26,282 bases of DNA from CAJXWH01 sp964343365 (GTDB lineage Bacteria; Pseudomonadota; Gammaproteobacteria; Arenicellales; UBA868), in NCBI GenBank assembly GCA_964343365.1, contig CAYFJI010000016.1:1-26282 (forward strand). The letters run 5' to 3'. Every line of letters starts with the position of its first letter. Position 1 is the first letter of the stretch. The notes under the pieces were generated by a model. It was not told where the DNA came from and made no database searches. It worked only from the letters and a program-made list of their open reading frames with translations. This document shows, one piece after another, positions 24,131-26,282 of this stretch. Both the position numbers and the translations under genes were made by a program.

Positions 24131-24991
24131 TTATTCCAACTCACTCATACAACGAGCAACCCCATCACGCCAATCAGGTAACGTCACTCCAAAGATCTGT
24201 CTGATATGATCACATGAAAGCGCCGTGAAAGAAGGACGTTTTGCTGACGTTGTATATTCACTAGTCGCAATAGGATGAATCACCTTATCCGTCCGGCCGA
24301 GTACTTTAAATATCTCTTGCGCAAACTCATACCAGCTCGCCACACCAGAATTTACAGCATGATAAATACCCCGAGGAAATTGTTTATTTTTGTTTAACTG
24401 CGCAACAATTAACCATACCGCATTCGCTAAATCATGCGCATATGTTGGGCAACCGAACTGATCTGAGACTACGCGAATCTCCTTTTCACTTTTTTCTAAT
24501 CGTAACATCGTCTTTAAAAAATTTTCTCCTACCAATGAATATAGCCATGCAGTTCGAATAACAATATACTTATCAGTTTGTGAAGCGATCGCTTCCTCAC
24601 CAGCCAATTTACTCTTCCCATAAACACCAAGAGGATGGACTGAATCTTGTTCTGAGTAAGGAGCCTCTCCTTTTCCATCAAAAACATAATCTGTCGAAAA
24701 ATGAATAAATCCAGCGCCTACATTGTTACATACCGATGCTATGACGCCCGGGGCCTCTGCATTTATTTTAAATGCAGTTGATGATTCTGTTTCGGCTTGA
24801 TCGACTGCCGTATATGCAGCGGCATTAATCACCAACTCTGGCTTATGATAATTAATTATTGTTCTTATGCTATTAGTATCAAAAAAATCAACATCCGATT
24901 TCGTGAAGAATAGGGAGTTACTACTTTTAGGAGATAGCATTTTTAGAGCCGACCCTAACTGGCCATTACGGCCGAAGACAAGTACTTTCAT
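24131..24991 (-). CDS. rmlD: dTDP-4-dehydrorhamnose reductase
   Basis: RmlD (RfbD) makes the last step of dTDP-L-rhamnose synthesis, reducing dTDP-4-dehydro-L-rhamnose with NAD(P)H. The 286-residue protein is an extended short-chain dehydrogenase: GRNGQLGSAL cofactor loop at 8-17, NAAAYTAVDQAE at about 56-67, FSTDYVFDG, and the YGKSKLAGE block that holds the active Tyr-X3-Lys. The RTAWLYS and SDQFGCPTYAHDLA motifs are specific to the RmlD family. It follows rmlC by nine bases. rmlA and rmlB, needed for the first two steps, are not in the window. Confidence 0.94.
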   Translation of the reverse strand: MKVLVFGRNGQLGSALKMLSPKSSNSLFFTKSDVDFFDTNSIRTIINYHKPELVINAAAYTAVDQAETESSTAFKINAEAPGVIASVCNNVGAGFIHFSTDYVFDGKGEAPYSEQDSVHPLGVYGKSKLAGEEAIASQTDKYIVIRTAWLYSLVGENFLKTMLRLEKSEKEIRVVSDQFGCPTYAHDLANAVWLIVAQLNKNKQFPRGIYHAVNSGVASWYEFAQEIFKVLGRTDKVIHPIATSEYTTSAKRPSFTALSCDHIRQIFGVTLPDWRDGVARCMSELE

Positions 24992-25000
24992 TTAATCAAT

Positions 25001-25546
25001 TCAGGTCGTCAGGTCGGGTATTTCGGCCAAAAGACTAGCTCTTCTATCCTTAGTTGAGAGAATTGGATTTTGTATAGGCCATTCAATTCCTATATCTGGA
25101 TCATTCCAAAGAATACCTGCTTCATCAGATGGTTTGTACATCTCGGTACACTTATAAATCAACTCAGCGACAGCGCTAAGAACGCAAAAACCATGGGCAA
25201 ATCCTGGAGGAATATACAATTGTCTGTGATTATCTGATGACAACTCTACACCTATCCACTTTCCGAAGCTAGGTGATTTTCTCCGAATGTCAACGGCCAC
25301 ATCAAAAACTTTTCCGACTACTACCCTTACAAGCTTTCCTTGCCATTTTGGATGTTGATAATGTAATCCACGAAGTACTCCTTTCACGGATCGCGAATGG
25401 TTATCTTGAACAAAATCAGTGGGCAATCCCATTTCTCGAAAAGAGGCAACATTGAAACTTTCCATAAAAAATCCTCTATCGTCAGAAAAAACTTTAGTCT
25501 CAATTATCAACACTCCAGCTAAATTAGTCTTAATTAGATTAATCAT
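25001..25546 (-). CDS. rmlC: dTDP-4-dehydrorhamnose 3,5-epimerase
   Basis: RmlC (RfbC) epimerises C3 and C5 of dTDP-4-keto-6-deoxyglucose to yield the substrate of RmlD. The 181-residue protein is a cupin of standard length. It shows the DDRGFFMESFN motif at about 22-32, VLRGLHYQHP with the catalytic histidine at about 62, and the YIPPGFAHGFCVLS block at about 111-124. A Tyr in YKCTEMYKP is in the position of the second active residue. It lies 32 bases after dnaJ and nine before rmlD on the same strand. The rhamnose made probably goes into LPS O-antigen or another surface glycan. Confidence 0.95.
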   Translation of the reverse strand: MINLIKTNLAGVLIIETKVFSDDRGFFMESFNVASFREMGLPTDFVQDNHSRSVKGVLRGLHYQHPKWQGKLVRVVVGKVFDVAVDIRRKSPSFGKWIGVELSSDNHRQLYIPPGFAHGFCVLSAVAELIYKCTEMYKPSDEAGILWNDPDIGIEWPIQNPILSTKDRRASLLAEIPDLTT

Positions 25547-25578
25547 TTTAAAGTAGGTATTTTTTTAATAAGAAATAC

Positions 25579-26282
25579 TTAAGATACAATATCCTCGAAG
25601 AAAGATTTCAGTTTATCAGTCCATGACCTTTCCCTAGGGCGATGCCTATCACTACCTTCACTTGTTAAACGATCAAACTCTGACAACAATTCTTTCTGCT
25701 TACGGTTTAAATTGACTGGAGTTTCGACCTTCATTTTACAGAATAAATCCCCAATAGAACCACTCCGCACATTACGCACTCCCTTGCCTCGCAATCTAAA
25801 CACTTGCTCAGATTGACTTTCGGCCGGCACTTTTAAGTTTGCACGACCATTAAGAGTTGGTATTTCAAGGTTACCACCCAGTGTAGCTGTCGCAAAACTT
25901 ACCGGCACCTCACAATATAAATTGTCGCCATCTCTTGAAAAAATAGGATGTTGCTGAAGATGAACCTGAACATAAAGATCTCCTGATTGCCCGCCCGTTG
26001 GTGCGACTTCTCCTTCTCCAGATAATCTAATCTGGTCACCCTCATCTACACCAGGCGGCACCTTAACCTGGAGAGTTTTGGTCTTTTGGACCCGTCCCTG
26101 ACCGCTGCAATCCAAGCAAGGTGAACTAATAGTAGAACCGATACCGCGACAACTAGGACAAGTTTGCTGTATAGAAAAAAAGCCCTGCTGCATGCGCACC
26201 TGGCCACGGCCATTACAAGTGCTGCAGGTTGTTGGTGTAGTTCCTGGTTTAGCGCCGGATCCCGAACAAGTTTCGCAAGCGA
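25579..26282 (-). CDS. dnaJ: Chaperone DnaJ, C-terminal part
   Basis: DnaJ (Hsp40) delivers unfolded clients to DnaK and stimulates its ATPase. The frame is open to the right edge of the window, so the J domain and Gly/Phe linker are outside. About 234 residues are visible. They begin in the zinc-finger region, with CETCSGSGAKPG, CSTCNGRGQV, CPSCRGIGST and CLDCSGQGRV forming four CXXCXGXG-type repeats, and continue with the two beta-barrel substrate domains (KVPPGVDEGDQIRLSGEGE; LKVPAESQSEQVFRLRGKGV) and the C-terminal dimerisation tail. An apparent start at 26199 is only an internal GTG. It is followed by rmlC rather than dapB or carA. Confidence 0.96.
   Translation of the reverse strand, partial: ACETCSGSGAKPGTTPTTCSTCNGRGQVRMQQGFFSIQQTCPSCRGIGSTISSPCLDCSGQGRVQKTKTLQVKVPPGVDEGDQIRLSGEGEVAPTGGQSGDLYVQVHLQQHPIFSRDGDNLYCEVPVSFATATLGGNLEIPTLNGRANLKVPAESQSEQVFRLRGKGVRNVRSGSIGDLFCKMKVETPVNLNRKQKELLSEFDRLTSEGSDRHRPRERSWTDKLKSFFEDIVS

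Noticed and set aside
25579..26199. A complete short DnaJ-like protein starting at 26199
   Set aside because: The frame stays open to the window edge and encodes the first zinc-finger cysteines upstream; 26199 is an internal GTG of a full dnaJ.

Overview
The window looks like chromosome from an AT-rich Gammaproteobacterium. The evidence is the set of Gram-negative envelope genes (LptD, SurA, RlpA with a SPOR domain, an MltB-type transglycosylase), UbiK, a GlnK-type P-II protein, the order rodA-mltB-rlpA-dacA-ybeD-lipB, and gatCAB transcribed away from mreBCD. I cannot place it more precisely. I see no rRNA, tRNA, CRISPR array, insertion sequence or phage gene. Coding density is very high, and the longest stretch without a gene is 273 bases (6182-6454).

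Layout. (1) 1-4525, plus strand: a fatty-acid beta-oxidation unit, with the 3' end of a thiolase (fadA), a bifunctional hydroxyacyl-CoA dehydrogenase/enoyl-CoA hydratase with FadN-type domain order, and a long acyl-CoA dehydrogenase. (2) 4581-6181, minus strand: an HSDL2-like short-chain dehydrogenase, a small thioredoxin-like [2Fe-2S] protein and ubiK. (3) 6455-6793, plus strand: glnK, preceded by a 21-base inverted repeat and a third copy of its half-site. (4) 6889-20090, minus strand: twelve closely spaced genes, mreB-mreC-mreD-mrdA-rodA-mltB-rlpA-dacA-ybeD-lipB-lptD-surA. They cover rod-shape scaffolding, elongasome peptidoglycan synthesis, peptidoglycan trimming, lipoyl transfer, and LPS export with its porin chaperone. 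(5) 20194-23433, plus strand: gatC-gatA-gatB for tRNA-dependent amidation, divergent from mreB. (6) 23444-26282, minus strand: dnaJ (5' end outside the window), rmlC, rmlD and tsaB in one direction with short gaps.

Several starts differ from the longest open frame. rodA probably begins at TTG 15702, mrdA at 17590, mreB at 20090, surA at 8178, fadN at 396 and gatC at 20194. Three neighbouring pairs in the envelope cluster (mreC/mreD, mrdA/rodA, lipB/lptD) share the same 8-base overlap, in which the upstream TAA stop ends 8 bases into the next gene.

I found no convincing undescribed biological system. The most useful leads are the candidate operator upstream of glnK, the joining of the elongasome genes to lptD-surA, the identical overlaps, an extra cysteine-containing insertion in LptD, and the dnaJ-rmlC-rmlD-tsaB neighbourhood.
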